From contig RWJK01000186.1 of assembly GCA_004335835.1 (NCBI GenBank), positions 1-10,653 on the forward strand: DNA of 10,653 nt, given 5' to 3'. Of the stretch, positions 7,999 through 10,653 are shown one piece after another. The first letter of the stretch is position 1. Each line of letters starts with the position of its first letter. The notes under the pieces were generated by a model that was not told where the DNA came from, did no database searches, and saw nothing but the letters and a program-made list of their open reading frames with translations. The translations under genes and the position numbers were made by a program. The DNA comes from Scenedesmus sp. ARA3. Taxonomy: Eukaryota > Chlorophyta > Chlorophyceae > Sphaeropleales > Scenedesmaceae.

Positions 7999-9763
7999 TC
8001 ACTGCCACCAGTCCTCTGCCGGACCTAACAGCCCCCAGACACTCTCGCGGCCACCCTCCCTCAGCAGGTGCTCCGGTAGCTGCGGCTCCTCCTGCTGCTG
8101 CATGTCACGCAGCTGCAGGCGCTGTGCTGGTGGGCTGGCAGCCTCATCTGCATTGCCTGCAGCATCTACCTGCCTGTCTAGCATTGCAACTGCTGGAAGC
8201 TCAGGAGTCTGCACCACATGTCCTGCTGCTGCCGCTGCTGCTAATGTTGACTTTGTCATTTGAAGACGGAAGCCCCCGGCCAGTAGCAGCGGATGCCTGC
8301 AGAAGTCGCCTGCCTGTACCGCCTGAGGACCGGGCCTCTGCTGCCGCTTCAGAAACACAAGGTTGCAGCCCCTGCTGCTGCACTGGCCAGCTAGCTCATC
8401 CACATGCTCCCAGAGCCCAGGGCAGCACTGCCGGCACAGTAGCTTGGCAGGCAGCGCTAGCATCTGCAGCTGCTGCAGCTGCAGCAGCTCCTGCAAGAGC
8501 TGCAGTGCCGCCCGCTTTGCAGGAAGCTCAAATATGAGCTGCAGCTGCTGCAGCTGAGTCAGCTGCCGCAGCCCTTTGAGCTCAACTGCAGGGCCAATGC
8601 CATGCACACTGAGTTTCTTGATGTGCTGCAGGCCGGAGAGTTGCTGTGCAATGACGCCACACATGTCTGTCGTGCTGCCAAAGACGCGCAGGGAGTGCAG
8701 CGCAGTGCACCTGCTGAGCACCTCGCGCAGCGGCACCTGCAGCAGCGTAAGTTGCAGGACAACAGCACAGCTTCAGAACACGCAAGCTGCATCTGCCAGC
8801 TGACCATATTGCACAGTCAGCACGTTATAGCTGAACACTGTTCGCTGCTCCTGACTGCAGCATGGGAGCTCAAAACAGCTCAAATCAAGTCAGCAGCATC
8901 TACAGCAAGCGCATGTGCAGCTGAGCTGCTTTTGACATGCGGCTGCTGCTGCTACAGCTGCTGCCCATCACAGACAGATCAAGAGCAATGCCCATGCCCA
9001 CCTTGGTCTTGTGGATGTGATCACTCAGTGTGAGGTTCCTGCCAAACTCTGGTGTGCGGAACAGCACCTGCAGTGCTGGAAACGCTGCTGCGAACGCTGC
9101 TGCTGCGTCTGCTGCATCTTCAGCTTCCACATGCACAGACTCACTGCCAAAATGTGTCAGCTGTGGCAGCTTTTGCAGCAGCTGACTTGCTGAGTTCAGG
9201 TCTTGCTGCTGCTGCTGCTGCCTCCTAGGCAGCATGAGTTTGCTGCAGTAGAGCTCCTGCACGTTTGGAGCCAGTGCTGCTATGTCATCCAGTCCCCGCA
9301 CTGTTCCTTCAAACACAGCTGCCTGTAGAGAGGGCAGTACGCCTGCAGGAACTTGTCCCTCTTGTGCTGCTGCCACTGCTGCTCCTACTCCTGTCGACGA
9401 AGAAACAGAGTCACCAACATGTGTGGCTGTAATGCTGCCTGTCATCCTGTACCAGCTGCGTCGGCCGCTGCAGTGCAGACTGCGCAGTTGAGGCAGCTGC
9501 TGCGCCACCAGCTGCATGCTGCTCCAGTCCCCTGTGCTGCTGATCTCTGCGTGCATGTGCTGCACGTTTGCCAGCCTTTGGGACGTACGATTACGGTGAA
9601 GTGGCGCCCATGTATCTACACGAATGGCTTTGATGCTGCTTGTGACGGCTGCTGCTTCAGCAAAAAATCTGCAAGTAAGGCGCACGCTGGGGAGGTCCTC
9701 GGCGGTCAGATGCTGAGAGATAAGTTCAAACACTATCTGGGGCAAGCTGTTCGCGGCAGTCAT
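7999..9763 (-). CDS. F-box/leucine-rich-repeat protein, two exons
   Basis: Exons 9763-9002 and 8736-7999 are joined by a GT-AG intron (donor AAG|GTGGGC, acceptor CTGCTGCAG|GTG) in phase 0, giving 499 residues. Residues 6-40 (SLPQIVFELISQHLTAEDLP and on through RLTCRFFAEAA) match the F-box consensus: LP, then I/L, L, DL, V, C. The rest is irregular leucine-rich-repeat-like sequence: QLPQLRSLHCSG, LAPNVQELYCSKL, FPALQVLF, CTALHSLRVFG, LQHIKKLSVHG and LTQLQQLQL. A polyglutamine run (182-187) interrupts the repeats, and an acidic/Gln-rich, Ala-rich tail of low complexity follows about residue 370. F-box proteins bind Skp1 and recruit substrates to SCF ubiquitin ligases; the LRR part would select the substrate, which is unknown here. 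The start ATG has G at -3. Exon 1 continues open to 8900 past the donor, so intron retention would give a different 287-residue C-terminus. Confidence 0.78.
9203..9220 (-). repeat. Coding polyglutamine tract in the F-box/LRR gene
   Basis: Five CAG codons plus one CAA in the gene's sense encode six glutamines (residues 182-187). This is the only trinucleotide run in the window that I place within an exon. Confidence 0.85.
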
Positions 9764-9779
9764 GGCTGCAACGGGACAT
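9726..9779 (-). other. Overlapping upstream ORF of the F-box gene (17 codons)
   Basis: An ATG 16 nt upstream of the F-box start, in another frame, opens 17 codons ending at TGA inside exon 1. If it is included in the transcript it could lower translation of the F-box protein. The transcription start cannot be seen from sequence. Confidence 0.3.
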
Positions 9780-10390
9780 GGACTGCTGCTGCAGCGATAG
9801 CCATCGAGCTAAATTAAGTGCTGTCACCCGGCGATGAGATGTGCGTCAGTGTACAAACGGTTGAACTAATGTTAAGTACGACAGATTGTGGTGTTCAAGC
9901 AATACCCGGCTCGCCATTTTAGCATTAGGGTTTGTCATGTGGCCAGTTTGTGTCACAAATGGTTTTGGGGCTTGCAGTGCCACCTTTCCACGGCTACCCA
10001 TTCACACAAGATTATTTTAGAAATGGGGTAGTAATTTGCCGCTGCCGATGATGATGAACAAGCAACAATGGCGGCCCCTGATCAATCCTGCAAAGGTGCA
10101 CAAGCACAGCAACCAATGACACCAATGGATTGAAGGGTGGTGTATCCTGCTTACAAGCTCAACACTCGATCCTGCCTTGCAGCCATCACAACCTCACCAG
10201 TGAGCCACGAATATGCACTGAGTGTCTAGTTGAAAGTGTTACCAACAGCAAATCGAGGTCACTTGTGATGAACACGCACTTCAAAGCTGCTGCCTCAATA
10301 GCGCGTCAGCGCATGCTTAACCAATGGCCCCGCGGTAGCCAATTGAATGTATAGATTCATACATAAGTTGCAGCACAAGCTCACCAAGCT
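9764..10390. other. F-box promoter region and 3' flank of the right-edge gene
   Basis: No coding sequence is supported. The part next to 9764 should hold the F-box promoter and 5' untranslated region; no convincing TATA box is seen. A minus-strand TGTAA at 10155-10151 suggests that a gene entering from the right edge ends near 10130-10150. Confidence 0.45.
10151..10155 (-). terminator. Candidate polyadenylation signal (TGTAA) for the right-edge gene
   Basis: TTACA on the plus strand reads TGTAA on the minus strand, about 240-265 nt downstream of the two candidate stop codons at 10391 and 10417. The evidence is motif and position only. Confidence 0.3.
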
Positions 10391-10653
10391 TCATGCCAAC
10401 CAGTCCGCCGTGCCCCTCAATGCGCTCTTGAATGCAGCAGTTGAACTGGGCTGCCAAGAACTTGCAACTGCTGACAAACTTGCGTCAGGGTCAGTGGCAG
10501 ATCCTGCTGCAACATCTCCCAAAGCCACACGCACACTGTGTGTGGCCCAATACCTGCAAGCAACCATGGCCGTAATTGCACCATGAGCTTCCCGTAACAG
10601 TCCCACAACAACGTCCCAAAGCATATGCTCAGCAGATGCACAGCCGCCGCATA
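10391..10653 (-). CDS. Possible 3' end of an unidentified minus-strand gene, cut by the window edge
   Basis: Two minus-strand frames stay open from the edge: one stops at 10417-10419 (peptide ending PVQLLHSRAH) and one at 10391-10393 (ending LRGTADWLA). A plus-strand frame (10347-10586) is open too, so openness alone does not decide. The first frame has more G/C-ending codons (CTG, GTG, CAG, AAG), like the confirmed exons nearby. A possible acceptor (GGTTGCTTGCAG|G, near 10554) would divide the region. The downstream TGTAA favours the minus strand. I recognise no family. Confidence 0.3.
   Translation of the reverse strand, partial: CGGCASAEHMLWDVVVGLLREAHGAITAMVACRYWATHSVRVALGDVAAGSATDPDASLSAVASSWQPSSTAAFKSALRGTADWLA

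Noticed and set aside
7962..8537. 191-codon plus-strand open frame
   Set aside because: It is antisense to the F-box/LRR exon 2, with no homology; the minus strand has LRR spacing and a consistent splice phase.
9922..9932. Telomere-like ATTAGGGTTTG
   Set aside because: It is a single unit with no tandem repetition.

Overview
The window looks like nuclear DNA of a green alga (Chlorophyta; a volvocalean or sphaeroplealean alga is my inference, not shown). The protein-coding signal is broken into short exons separated by 97-429 bp GT-AG introns. One product carries a chloroplast transit peptide plus a thylakoid-lumen twin-arginine signal. CAG/CTG trinucleotide runs litter the introns, and TGTAA, the usual chlorophyte polyadenylation signal, lies downstream of two of the genes. 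There is no prokaryotic operon layout.

Layout. Positions 1-2546 contain no gene I can support: low-information, TGCATGC-rich sequence, a two-copy direct repeat around 787-1090 and a CATTA microsatellite. Positions 2547-4861 (minus strand) hold a six-exon gene for an FKBP18-like immunophilin of the thylakoid lumen; all splice phases agree and give 223 residues. A 304 bp divergent intergenic region (4862-5165) with a G-box (CACGTG) and the palindrome TTACGTAA separates it from the next gene. Positions 5166-7568 (plus strand) hold an eight-exon gene for a protein with two universal-stress-protein (UspA) domains, reconstructed as 354 residues, including a short first exon and a 39 nt microexon. 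It converges on a two-exon minus-strand gene at 7999-9763 for a 499-residue F-box/leucine-rich-repeat protein with a polyglutamine run. From 9764 to about 10390 there is promoter and 3'-flank sequence. The right edge (10391-10653) probably holds the 3' end of another minus-strand gene that I cannot identify.

How they fit together. FKBP18-like proteins belong to the set of lumenal immunophilins linked to photosynthetic membrane assembly. UspA-domain proteins bind nucleotides in stress responses. F-box/LRR proteins act as substrate receptors of SCF ubiquitin ligases. The divergent FKBP/USP pair could share light- or stress-responsive control through the bZIP/bHLH-type sites between them, but this is inference. 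I found no mobile element with intact coding capacity, no CRISPR array and no RNA gene. I also see no clear new multi-gene system: the unusual features are in gene structure and repeat placement.
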